Shown piece after piece: positions 1 through 7,467 of a stretch of 64,000 nt of DNA. The notes beneath the pieces were generated by a model. That model did not search any database. It saw only the letters and a list, made by a program, of their open reading frames with translations, and was not told where the DNA came from. A program made the position numbers and the translations under genes. Numbering within the stretch: the stretch's first letter is position 1; every line of letters begins with the position of its first letter. The DNA comes from Frigidibacter oleivorans (GTDB taxonomy: Bacteria > Pseudomonadota > Alphaproteobacteria > Rhodobacterales > Rhodobacteraceae). The DNA is taken from positions 1 to 64,000 of the forward strand of contig NZ_RJRZ01000011.1 in assembly GCF_003993775.1 (NCBI RefSeq), read 5' to 3'.

Positions 1-651
1 GGGTTCGGCCGGCGCCTCGGGCGCCGCGGCGCTGGCCTCGGGCATCGGCGCCGGTCCGGGTGCGGGCGGGACCGGGGACTCGCGCTCGGCCAGCGGCACG
101 GCCGGCGCCCCCGAGGCGGCCCCGCCCGAGGGCGCGGATTCCAGCCCCGGCAGGCGCGGCGCGAGGTCGTCGCGCCCCCGTGCGAATTCGCTGCCATAGG
201 GGGTGGCGACGATGCCGGTCTCGGGAGTGGCGGGTTCTGGGGTGCCGGTGTCGGGGGTGCCGGTGTCGGGCTGCGCCGCTGCGGGCGCCGCTGCGGCGGG
301 CATTTCGGCGACCGCCTCGGCGGGGAGATCCCCGGCCGGTGCCTCCGCGGCCGGGTCCTCCGCGGCCGGGGGCGCCGCCGCCATCTCCGTTTCCGGCGGC
401 ACGTCCTCGGTCACGGGGGCAGGTTCCGCCACCGGCGCGGTTCCGGGTCCGGCCGCCGGTTCGGGCGCCGCGGGGGGCGCCTCGGCCACCGCGGCCGGCG
501 GCGCCTCCGCCTCCGGAACGGCCCGCGCCATCGTCGCGCCCGGCCGGTCCGGCAGCGGCAGGGACAGCGAGGCCGCGAACAGCACCACGCCGCCGAGCAC
601 CGCGCCTCCGACAAGGCCGCCCGCCATGCTCCGGATCACGGCGCCGCTCAT
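1..651 (-). CDS. N-terminal part of a membrane-anchored Pro/Ala-rich protein, possibly a divergent polysaccharide deacetylase (runs off the left edge)
   Basis: The reading frame is open for all 217 visible codons from ATG at 651 to the window edge. One hydrophobic segment lies near residues 10-32 (MAGGLVGGAVLGGVVLFAAS) and suggests an N-terminal membrane anchor. About 120 residues rich in Pro, Ala and Glu follow, including a short TGTPDTGTP repeat, and then a YGSEFARGRDDLAPRLPG stretch. From memory, Rhodobacterales often carry a divergent polysaccharide deacetylase beside trpG with this architecture, but the catalytic domain is outside the window, so the function is inferred only from layout and context. 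An in-frame ATG at 687 is an alternative start. The gene is divergent from trpG. Low-complexity composition makes homology hard to judge by eye. Confidence 0.55.
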   Translation of the reverse strand, partial: MSGAVIRSMAGGLVGGAVLGGVVLFAASLSLPLPDRPGATMARAVPEAEAPPAAVAEAPPAAPEPAAGPGTAPVAEPAPVTEDVPPETEMAAAPPAAEDPAAEAPAGDLPAEAVAEMPAAAAPAAAQPDTGTPDTGTPEPATPETGIVATPYGSEFARGRDDLAPRLPGLESAPSGGAASGAPAVPLAERESPVPPAPGPAPMPEASAAAPEAPAEP

Positions 652-885
652 GCCCTGCCCCTCATGCCCTACCCCTCTGGCCTTCATGCCCTGCCCTTCC
701 GGCTGCCCGCATCCTGCGGGGGCGTCGCGTCCCGCGCAAGACCCCCCGCCGTCGCCCGCCACCGTCGCCCGCCCTTGACCCCGGCCCCGGTTGAGTTGCA
801 TCTATAGCCCCACCCCGACCGGGATCGCCATCCCCGCGTCCGCGCGCCCGCCGCGCCGGCGCCACCAGCCAGCGAAGGCGCGGAC

Positions 886-1497
886 ATGCTGCTGCTCATC
901 GACAATTACGACAGCTTTACCTACAACCTCGTGCATTATCTGGGCGAGCTGGGGGCGGATGTCGTCGTGCGGCGGAACGACGCGCTCGACGTGCAGCAGG
1001 CGATGGCGATGAACCCCGCGGGCATCGTGCTGTCGCCCGGGCCCTGCGACCCGGCGCAGGCGGGCATCTGCCTGGCCCTGACCGCCGCCGCTGCCGAAAC
1101 CGGCACGCCGCTGCTCGGCGTCTGCCTCGGCCACCAGACCATCGGCGCGGCCTTCGGCGGCACGGTCGTCCGCGCGGGCGAGATCGTGCATGGCAAGATG
1201 GGCACCATGTTCCACGAGGGCAAAGGCGTCTTCGCCGGCCTGCCCTCGCCCTTCCTCGCCACCCGCTATCATTCGCTGGTGGTGGACCGGGCGACCCTGC
1301 CCGACTGCCTGGAGGTCACCGCCTGGGTCGAGGATGGCACGATCATGGGCCTGCGCCACCGCGACCTGCCGATCGAGGGCGTGCAGTTCCACCCGGAAAG
1401 CATCGCCTCGGAACACGGGCACCTGATCCTGAAGAACTTCCTCGACCTCGCCGGTATCGCCTCGGGTCCGGTGCCGTCGATGGCGGTCCCGGCATGA
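886..1497 (+). CDS. trpG: Anthranilate synthase component II (glutamine amidotransferase subunit)
   Basis: This class I glutamine amidotransferase releases ammonia from glutamine for the TrpE subunit, which makes anthranilate in tryptophan biosynthesis. The 203-residue protein begins [14 protein letters not shown], typical of TrpG/PabA. It carries the nucleophile elbow GVCLGHQ with catalytic Cys80, and the FHPES motif supplies His169 and Glu171 of the triad. Length matches the family. The ATG follows GCGAAGGCG at good spacing. Its last bases overlap the trpD start (ATGA), so the two are translationally coupled. The enzyme could also serve p-aminobenzoate synthesis, as many TrpG proteins do. 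trpE is not in the window. Confidence 0.95.
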   Translation: MLLLIDNYDSFTYNLVHYLGELGADVVVRRNDALDVQQAMAMNPAGIVLSPGPCDPAQAGICLALTAAAAETGTPLLGVCLGHQTIGAAFGGTVVRAGEIVHGKMGTMFHEGKGVFAGLPSPFLATRYHSLVVDRATLPDCLEVTAWVEDGTIMGLRHRDLPIEGVQFHPESIASEHGHLILKNFLDLAGIASGPVPSMAVPA

Positions 1498-2513
1498 GCG
1501 ACCGGCTGAAGCCGCTGATCGGCCCCGCCGCCGACCGCCCGCTGACCGGGGCCGAGGCGACGATGGCCTTCGAGGCGCTGTTCGAGGGCGAGGCGACCCC
1601 TGCGCAGATCGGCGGACTGCTGATGGCGCTGCGCGCGCGGGGTGAGACGGTCGAGGAAATCGCCGCCGCCGCCGCGGTGATGCGGTCGAAATGCCTGCCG
1701 GTCCGCGCGCCCGAGGGCGCGATGGACATCGTCGGCACCGGGGGCGACGGCAAGGGCACGCTGAACATCTCGACCGCCACCGCTTTCGTGGTGGCCGGTG
1801 CCGGGGTTCCGGTGGCCAAGCACGGCAACCGCAACCTGTCGTCGAAGTCCGGCGCGGCGGATGCGCTGACGGCGATGGGGATCAATGTCATGGTCGGCCC
1901 CGAGGCGGTGGAACGCGCGCTGGCCGAGGCCGGGATCGGATTCATGATGGCGCCGATGCATCACCCGGCGATGCGCCATGTCGGCGGGCCGCGGGTGGAA
2001 CTGGGCACGCGCACGGTGTTCAACCTGCTGGGGCCGCTGACCAATCCGGCGGGGGTGCGGCGGCAGCTGACCGGCGCCTTCGCCCGCCACTGGATCCGGC
2101 CTATGGCCGAGGTGCTGGGCCGGCTCGGGTCGGACCGGGCCTGGCTGGTGCATGGCAGCGACGGCACCGACGAGCTGTCGATCTGCGGCCCGAGCTGGGT
2201 CGCGGCGCTGGCGGATGGCGCTGTGACGGAATTCGAGGTCCATCCCGAAGAGGCCGGCCTGCCCGTGCATCCGTTCGAGGCGATCCTCGGCGGCACGCCG
2301 GTCGAGAATGCCGCCGCCTTCCGCCGGCTGCTGTCGGGCGAGGCCGGGGCCTATCGCGATGCGGTGCTGCTGAACGCGGCGGCGGCGCTGCTGGTGGCGG
2401 GGCGCGCGGGCGACCTGCGCGAGGGCGCGGCGCTGGCGGCCGAAAGCCTCGACAGCGGCTCGGCGGCGGCGCGGCTGGCGGCGCTGGCCGCCGTCACCCC
2501 CGTGGCGGCATGA
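1494..2513 (+). CDS. trpD: Anthranilate phosphoribosyltransferase
   Basis: TrpD transfers phosphoribose from PRPP to anthranilate, the second step of tryptophan synthesis. The 339-residue protein has the expected all-alpha N-terminal segment with [16 protein letters not shown], then the PRPP-binding glycine-rich motif [14 protein letters not shown] near residues 79-92. [15 protein letters not shown] and the conserved GPLTNPAG motif follow. Length is normal for the family. It overlaps trpG by 4 bases at its start. At its end it runs into the 14-base repeated ATGACC stretch that leads to ung. In many Rhodobacterales trpC follows trpD directly; here ung takes that place. Confidence 0.96.
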   Translation: MSDRLKPLIGPAADRPLTGAEATMAFEALFEGEATPAQIGGLLMALRARGETVEEIAAAAAVMRSKCLPVRAPEGAMDIVGTGGDGKGTLNISTATAFVVAGAGVPVAKHGNRNLSSKSGAADALTAMGINVMVGPEAVERALAEAGIGFMMAPMHHPAMRHVGGPRVELGTRTVFNLLGPLTNPAGVRRQLTGAFARHWIRPMAEVLGRLGSDRAWLVHGSDGTDELSICGPSWVAALADGAVTEFEVHPEEAGLPVHPFEAILGGTPVENAAAFRRLLSGEAGAYRDAVLLNAAAALLVAGRAGDLREGAALAAESLDSGSAAARLAALAAVTPVAA

Positions 2514-2541
2514 CCCGTCGCAGATGACCCGCCGCCGATGA
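2510..2541 (+). promoter_or_regulatory. Three tandem ATGA stop/start overlaps (14-base period) linking trpD to ung
   Basis: ATGACC occurs at 2510, 2524 and 2538, exactly 14 bases apart. The trpD stop (2511-2513) overlaps the first ATG. That ATG opens a five-codon frame (MTRRR) whose TGA at 2525-2527 overlaps the second ATG. The second ATG opens another MTRRR frame whose TGA at 2539-2541 overlaps the third ATG, the ung start. This is seen directly. A tandem duplication of an original ATGA junction is the simplest inferred origin. It would require serial termination-reinitiation for coupled ung translation. Confidence 0.8.
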
Positions 2542-3215
2542 CCGATCCCGCGCCGATCCCGCCCGAGGTCGCGGCCGCGGGCTGGGGCCACCTGCCCTTC
2601 TTCGCCCGCGACTGGCCCGCGATCCGCGACCGGCTGGCCGGGGAGCCTGCGGCGCTGCCGCCCGCGGCGCAGCGCTTCGCGGCGCTGGCGCTGACCCCGC
2701 GCAACCGGGTGCGCGCGGTGATCCTGGGCCAGGACCCCTATCCGACGCCCGGCCATGCCAACGGGCTGGCCTTTTCGGTGGCGCCCGGCGTGGCGCTGCC
2801 CCGGTCGCTGGCCAACATCTATCGCGAGATGCGCGACGATCTGGGCGACTGCCCGCGCGACGGCGACCTGTCGCATTGGGCGCGGCAGGGGGTCTTGCTG
2901 CTGAACACCGCGCTCAGCGTCCCGCCGGGCGGGGCCGGGGGTCATGCGGGCTGGGGCTGGGACCGGCTGGCGGCCGAGGTTCTGGCCGATGTCTCGACCG
3001 CGCGGCCGCTGGCGGTGCTGTTATGGGGCAATCACGCCGCGAAGGCCGCCCGCGCGCTGCAACCCCCGCCCGAGGGCGCGCATCTGATCCTGTCGAGCGC
3101 CCATCCCTCGCCGCTGTCGGCTCGGCGCGGGTTTTTCGGCTCGCGCCCCTTCGGCCGAATCAACGCCTGGCTGGAGGCGCGGGGCGAGGCACCGGTGGAT
3201 TGGATCGGGCGGTGA
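2538..3215 (+). CDS. ung: Uracil-DNA glycosylase, family 1
   Basis: Ung excises uracil from DNA as the first step of base excision repair. The 225-residue protein has the catalytic aspartate in GQDPY (Asp66), the LLLNTALSV motif near residues 120-128, LLWGNHAAKA in the uracil-recognition region, and the minor-groove loop HPSPLS with His189. Length matches bacterial family 1 enzymes. The residue after GQDPY is Pro, giving GQDPYPTPGHANGL, where E. coli Ung has His. I believe such variants occur in Alphaproteobacteria, but cannot check here. Translation is likely coupled to trpD through the upstream ATGA ladder. The gene ends just before a hairpin repeat and converges on lpxB. Confidence 0.93.
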   Translation: MTDPAPIPPEVAAAGWGHLPFFARDWPAIRDRLAGEPAALPPAAQRFAALALTPRNRVRAVILGQDPYPTPGHANGLAFSVAPGVALPRSLANIYREMRDDLGDCPRDGDLSHWARQGVLLLNTALSVPPGGAGGHAGWGWDRLAAEVLADVSTARPLAVLLWGNHAAKAARALQPPPEGAHLILSSAHPSPLSARRGFFGSRPFGRINAWLEARGEAPVDWIGR

Positions 3216-3265
3216 GGGCGGGCCTGCGGCCGCCTCCCCCCGGGATATTGGGGAACAGAAGATGG
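3216..3265 (+). repeat. Intergenic hairpin-plus-box repeat, copy 1 (downstream of ung)
   Basis: The stem GGGCGG/CCGCCT around CTGCGG is followed by a C-run, then GGGATATTGG and GAACAGAAGATG. The same layout recurs at 22432-22487, 57004-57061 and, inverted, at 57197-57255. It starts right after the ung stop codon and lies between convergent ung and lpxB, so a role in transcription termination or mRNA 3'-end protection is possible. There is no T-run. Confidence 0.75.
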
Positions 3266-3286
3266 GGGCGCCCGCGCAGGCGGGGC

Positions 3287-4438
3287 TCAGAGGTGCGCCA
3301 GCACCGAGCGGGCGGCGCGCAGGCCCGGCGGCTCGCCGCCCCGGCCCAGCCGGTCCATGGTCAGCGCCATCGCCGCCATCTGCTCCTCGCGCCCGCCGCC
3401 GTCATCGGCCAGCCGCACCAGCGCCGGGGCGATCAGGTCGGGCCGGCAGCGGGTGCCGAGGAATTCCGGCACCGCGCGGGTTTCGGACACGAGGTTGACC
3501 AGCGTCACCGTGTCGAGCCGGACCATCCGTTCCAGCAACATCCGCGTGGCCCAGGCCATGTCATAGGCGATCACCATCGGCGTCGCATTGGCCGCGAGTT
3601 CCAGGCTGACCGTGCCCGAGGCCGCCAGCGCCAGATCGGCAGCGGCGAAGGCCGCGCGCTTGTCTTCCGGGCGTTCCACCACGACCGGCGCCACCGGCCA
3701 GCGCGCGGCCATCGCCCGCACCATGGCGCTGACGCCGCGCACCGTGGGCAGGACCACCCGCATCTCCGGCACCCGGTCGCGCAGGCGCATCAGGCTTTCG
3801 TCGAAGCGGGGGGCGAGCCGCGTCACCTCGCCCCGCCGCGACCCGGGCAGGGCCAGCACCAGCGGCGCATCGGCGGCGATGCCATGGGCGGCGCGGAAGG
3901 CCGCTGCCTGTTCGGGCGTCGCCAGCGGCTCGGCCACCACCGGATGGCCGACGAAATCGCAGGTCATGCCGGCGGCCTGCATATAGGGCGGCTCGAAGGG
4001 CAAAAGCGCCAGCACATGATCGACATGGCGGGCCATCTTCGCCGCCCGACCCGGCCGCCAGGCCCAGACCGAGGGTGCAACATAGTGCATGATCCGCTGG
4101 CCGGGGTCGGCCTGCCGCACCAGCGCCGCGACGCGCAGGCAGAAATCCGGGCTGTCGATGCCGATCAGCGCGTCGGGCTTCGCGGCGATCACCGCCGCCG
4201 CCACCTCGGCAATGCGGCGCTTGAGGTCGAAGTAGCGGGGCAGCACCTCGGCCAGGCCCATGACCGACAGTTCCTCCATCGGGAAGAGACTGGCCAGACC
4301 CTCGGCCTGCATCGCCGGGCCGCCGACACCGGCGAAGGCCGTTTCCGGCGCCAGTTGCCGCATCCCCGCCATCAGCGCGGCGCCGAGCCCGTCGCCCGAG
4401 GCCTCGCCCGCGATGAGGAACAGTCGCGGGCCGCTCAT
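3287..4438 (-). CDS. lpxB: Lipid-A-disaccharide synthase
   Basis: LpxB condenses UDP-2,3-diacylglucosamine with lipid X to form the lipid A disaccharide at the inner face of the cytoplasmic membrane. The start MSGPRLFLIAGEASGDGLGAALM is the family N-terminus with its GEASGD motif, which fixes the ATG at 4438. Further hallmarks are FAGVGGPAM, IGIDSPDF, YVAPSVWAWRPGRA, FVGHPVV and LALPGSRRGEV. At 383 residues it has the usual length. It overlaps the lpxI stop by 4 bases and is the last gene of the long pyrH-lpxB gene block, transcribed towards ung. Confidence 0.96.
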   Translation of the reverse strand: MSGPRLFLIAGEASGDGLGAALMAGMRQLAPETAFAGVGGPAMQAEGLASLFPMEELSVMGLAEVLPRYFDLKRRIAEVAAAVIAAKPDALIGIDSPDFCLRVAALVRQADPGQRIMHYVAPSVWAWRPGRAAKMARHVDHVLALLPFEPPYMQAAGMTCDFVGHPVVAEPLATPEQAAAFRAAHGIAADAPLVLALPGSRRGEVTRLAPRFDESLMRLRDRVPEMRVVLPTVRGVSAMVRAMAARWPVAPVVVERPEDKRAAFAAADLALAASGTVSLELAANATPMVIAYDMAWATRMLLERMVRLDTVTLVNLVSETRAVPEFLGTRCRPDLIAPALVRLADDGGGREEQMAAMALTMDRLGRGGEPPGLRAARSVLAHL

Positions 4439-5256
4439 GCGGGGCGCGACCACAGGAACAGCCCCGCCGCCTCTGCCGCCGCGACCGTGGCGTCGCGGTC
4501 GAGCAGGAGCACGCCCCCCGCCTCCCAGGCGAGGCCGGCCAGTCCCGCGGCGGCGGCGCGGCGGACCGTCTCGGGGCCGAGCGCGGGCAGGTCCATCCGT
4601 CGGTCCTGTCCGGGCTTCGGCGCCTTGTAGATCACGCCGCGCGCCCCGCGCGGATCGGGGCGCAGGCCCGCGCCTGTGGCTGCCACCCAGTCGAGCATCG
4701 CGTCGGTGCCGGGCAGTGCCTCGACCGCAAGGCACAGGCCCTGCGCCACCACCGCGCCCTGCCCCACATCGACAGTGCCGAGCGCCGCGACGATGGCGGC
4801 GGCCCGGGCGGCATCGGCCTCGTCCCCGGGCGTGGGCGCGCCGGCCAGCAGCCCCGGACCCGGCACCAGATCGGGCGCCACCTCGGCCGCGCCCACCACC
4901 GGCAGGTCCCAGTCCTCGAAGATCGCCGCCACCTCGCGCAGGGTCGCGTCGTCGCCCGCCTGCATCGCGGCCAGCAGGCGCGGCACCAGCGTGGCGGTGC
5001 GGTTGTCGAACAGTTCCGGGTCCAGCCGCGGCCGGCGCACCGCGCCGCCGAAGACCACCCGCGTCACCCCGGCATCGGCGAGGTCTGCCAGGAAGGGCAC
5101 CAGCCGTTCGACGCGAAAGCGCAGCGGCGTGACGCCCGGCACGCTGGCCGGGAAGCCCTCCATCTCGGCCAGCAGCACCGGCTCGCCCGCTCGCGTCAGC
5201 GCCGCGACCAGCAGGCCGGGCAGCGCCCCCGTCCCGGCGATCACCGCCGTCGTCAT
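4435..5256 (-). CDS. lpxI: UDP-2,3-diacylglucosamine diphosphatase LpxI (DUF1009)
   Basis: LpxI hydrolyses UDP-2,3-diacylglucosamine to lipid X and UMP, replacing LpxH in most Alphaproteobacteria. The 273-residue protein starts MTTAVIAGTGALPGLL, typical of the family. It contains VVFGGAVRRP, the GDDATLR motif near residues 111-117, VDVGQGAVV and the C-terminal KAPKPGQDRRMDLPALGP with WEAGGVLLLD. Position between lpxA and lpxB is the expected one, with ATGA overlaps at both ends (lpxA stop at 5253, lpxB start at 4438). No LpxH is present in the window. Confidence 0.93.
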   Translation of the reverse strand: MTTAVIAGTGALPGLLVAALTRAGEPVLLAEMEGFPASVPGVTPLRFRVERLVPFLADLADAGVTRVVFGGAVRRPRLDPELFDNRTATLVPRLLAAMQAGDDATLREVAAIFEDWDLPVVGAAEVAPDLVPGPGLLAGAPTPGDEADAARAAAIVAALGTVDVGQGAVVAQGLCLAVEALPGTDAMLDWVAATGAGLRPDPRGARGVIYKAPKPGQDRRMDLPALGPETVRRAAAAGLAGLAWEAGGVLLLDRDATVAAAEAAGLFLWSRPA

Positions 5257-6047
5257 CGCGGGGTCAGGAAGCTGCGGTCCGAGGGACCGAGGATGAAGTC
5301 GATGACCTCGGCGGCGAGCGTGCCCTCGCCCGCCTCGCCCTGCCGGGCCCGGGCGGTTTCGCGGAAATTGCCTGCCGCCAGCGCCTCGTAGAGGTCGCGC
5401 AGCGCATGGATGTCGGCCCGGTCATGGCCGCGCCGCTTCAGCCCCACGAGGTTCAGACCGTCCAGCATCCCGCGCGGCCCCTGCACCAGCCCGTGCGGGA
5501 TCACGTCCGCCGTCACCATCGTCACCGCGCCGATCATCGCGCCGCGCCCGATCCGCACCCATTGATGCACGCCGGACTGGCCGCCGACGATCACGTCGTC
5601 TTCCAGCACGCAATGGCCGGCGATGGCCACGTTGTTCACCAGGATCACCCGGTCGCCGATGGTGCAGTCATGGGCGACATGGGCCGAGGCCATGTAGAGC
5701 CCGTCATCACCGACCCGGGTCACGCCGCCGCCGCCCTCGGTGCCGGTGCTCATCGTCACGCATTCGCGGATCCGGTTGCGCCGGCCGACGATCAGCCGCG
5801 TGCGCTCGCCCTTGTATTTCAGGTCCTGCGGGATGCCCCCCAGCGTCGCGAAGGGAAAGACCACCGTCTCCTCGCCGATCGAGGTCCAGCCGGTGACGAC
5901 GACATGGCTTTTCAGCTCCACCCCCGGGCCGAGTTCGACCTCGGGGCCGACATGGCAGAAGGGGCCGATGCGGCAGCCGGGACCGATGCTGGCCCCCGCC
6001 TCGATCACCGCCGAGGGATGGACCTCTGCGCTTGCGTCGATGGCCAT
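5253..6047 (-). CDS. lpxA: Acyl-ACP--UDP-N-acetylglucosamine O-acyltransferase
   Basis: LpxA adds the first 3-hydroxyacyl chain to UDP-GlcNAc and commits it to lipid A. The N-terminal two thirds are hexapeptide repeats of a left-handed beta helix (VHPSAVIEAGASIGPGCRIGPFC and so on). The HVAHDCTIGD segment carries the catalytic histidine, and GGQSGVHQWVRIG and the NLVGLKRRG motif follow. At 264 residues it has the family length. The stop overlaps the lpxI start, and the gene begins 4 bases after fabZ. lpxD, often in this cluster in other proteobacteria, is absent here. Confidence 0.96.
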   Translation of the reverse strand: MAIDASAEVHPSAVIEAGASIGPGCRIGPFCHVGPEVELGPGVELKSHVVVTGWTSIGEETVVFPFATLGGIPQDLKYKGERTRLIVGRRNRIRECVTMSTGTEGGGGVTRVGDDGLYMASAHVAHDCTIGDRVILVNNVAIAGHCVLEDDVIVGGQSGVHQWVRIGRGAMIGAVTMVTADVIPHGLVQGPRGMLDGLNLVGLKRRGHDRADIHALRDLYEALAAGNFRETARARQGEAGEGTLAAEVIDFILGPSDRSFLTPR

Positions 6048-6051
6048 CGCG

Positions 6052-6552
6052 TCAGCCCTGCAGGTCCATCATCGCGGTAAATTCCGCTTCGCAGGCCAGC
6101 TGCCCCTCGACCGTGGCGCGGCCCTCGAACTTCCAGATCTTGCCGCCCCCGCGCTTCACCGTGACATGCAGTTCCAGCACGTCGCCCGGGATCACCTTGC
6201 GGCGGAACTTGCAGGCGTCGATCCCCATGAAATAGACCAGCAGTTCCTTGTCGACGATGTTCATCGACACGCCCACCAGCACCGCCGAGGCCTGCGCCAT
6301 CGCCTCGACGATGGTCACGCCCGGCATGATCGGCGCGGCAGGGAAATGGCCCTGGAAATGCGGTTCGTTGAAGGTGACGTTCTTGATCCCCACCGCCGAT
6401 TGCATCGGCACGATGTCGCGGACCTTGTCGATCAGCAGGAAGGGATAGCGGTGCGGGATGATCCGCTGGATCAGGTGGATGTCGGCCTCGGTCGCGGGAT
6501 AGGGGGCGCGCGCGGCCTTGCGGTCGGCGGTCTCGGTGGCGGCCTCGGTCAT
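6052..6552 (-). CDS. fabZ: 3-hydroxyacyl-ACP dehydratase FabZ
   Basis: FabZ dehydrates 3-hydroxyacyl-ACP in fatty acid elongation and competes with lipid A synthesis for hydroxyacyl-ACP. The hot-dog fold is recognisable from the catalytic HRYPFLLID (His34), the [12 protein letters not shown] loop and VEAMAQ (Glu83). The start [10 protein letters not shown] at 6552 is chosen over the longer frame because AAGGA lies at proper spacing upstream and the 166-residue product fits the family. It lies 4 bases before lpxA. A 168-base gap separates it from skp, in which I see no gene. Confidence 0.95.
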   Translation of the reverse strand: MTEAATETADRKAARAPYPATEADIHLIQRIIPHRYPFLLIDKVRDIVPMQSAVGIKNVTFNEPHFQGHFPAAPIMPGVTIVEAMAQASAVLVGVSMNIVDKELLVYFMGIDACKFRRKVIPGDVLELHVTVKRGGGKIWKFEGRATVEGQLACEAEFTAMMDLQG

Positions 6553-6720
6553 GGGACGGTCCTTGTCAGATCGGAGTCCGGCGTGGCGGACCTTGGGCTT
6601 CGGATGGCCGCGGCGACCGCAGCGTCCCGGACCAGTTAGCAACTCGGTCCCTGCGAGGCAAGCGCGCGGCGTCCCGGCAGGCCCGTCGCCGCCCGTCGGT
6701 CCGGTGCAGCCCGGGCGCGC

Positions 6721-7467
6721 TCAGGGCGCTTCCGGGGCATCCGGCTGCGGCGCGGGGGCCTCGGGGACCGCCGTTTCCGATGTCTCCGGCGCGGGTTCGG
6801 TCGCGTCCGGCGCCCGGCCCTCGCCCAGCCGTTCGTCCACGGCGGCGATCAGCTCGTCGGTCACGTCCACGTCCCGGTCGGCCAGGAACATCGCCCGCGC
6901 ATCGAGCATCACCACCGCGCCCCGCTCGCGCATCACCTGGGACAGCACCGGCAGCGCGGCGGCGAAGAAGGCGCGGCGTTCGGCCTCGCGCTGCCGGGTC
7001 ACGGCGCGGGCCTTGCGGTCCTGCGCCTCGCGGATGCCGGTGACGCGGGTATCGAAGGCGTCGGCCTCCAGCCGGAACGCCTCGGGGTCCATGGTGGCGC
7101 GGCGGTCGGTCAGGCTGCGCTCCTCGGCCAGAAGCTGCGCCTCGATCCGGCGGTTTTCGGCGTTCAGCGCGGCCGAGGCCTCGGCGATCTCGCGCTCGGC
7201 CCGCTTGCCCCACAGCGATCCGGAAAAGAGCCGGTCCTCGTCGAGCGTCAGGATCTGGCTGGCGCCGAGGCTGTTGCCCAGGGGGAAGGCGCCGGAAAAC
7301 GGCGCAAGGCCGACGCCGGGCGAAAGGTCCGGCGGTTGGGACCCGCCCCCCTGCTGCGCCAGCGCCGCGCCCGGAACCGCGGCCAGCAGCGCCACACCCA
7401 GCATCCGGGCCGCCATGCGCGGCAGGCGGTGCCGGACCCCGCCCCGGACCCCGCCCCTGCCCGGCAT
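6721..7467 (-). CDS. skp: Periplasmic chaperone of the Skp/OmpH family
   Basis: Skp-type chaperones hold unfolded outer-membrane proteins in the periplasm for delivery to BamA. A signal peptide is visible (MAARMLGVALLAAVPGAALA, cleavage before QQGGG). The mature protein has ILTLDEDRLFSGSLWGKR and a long charged helical region with many Glu, Arg and Ala residues between about 85 and 175, typical of the coiled-coil tentacles. An acidic Pro-rich tail ends it. At 248 residues it is longer than E. coli Skp because of the tail. The ATG at 7467 shares one base with the bamA stop (TGATG); an internal ATG at 7416 is an alternative. Confidence 0.85.
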   Translation of the reverse strand: MPGRGGVRGGVRHRLPRMAARMLGVALLAAVPGAALAQQGGGSQPPDLSPGVGLAPFSGAFPLGNSLGASQILTLDEDRLFSGSLWGKRAEREIAEASAALNAENRRIEAQLLAEERSLTDRRATMDPEAFRLEADAFDTRVTGIREAQDRKARAVTRQREAERRAFFAAALPVLSQVMRERGAVVMLDARAMFLADRDVDVTDELIAAVDERLGEGRAPDATEPAPETSETAVPEAPAPQPDAPEAP

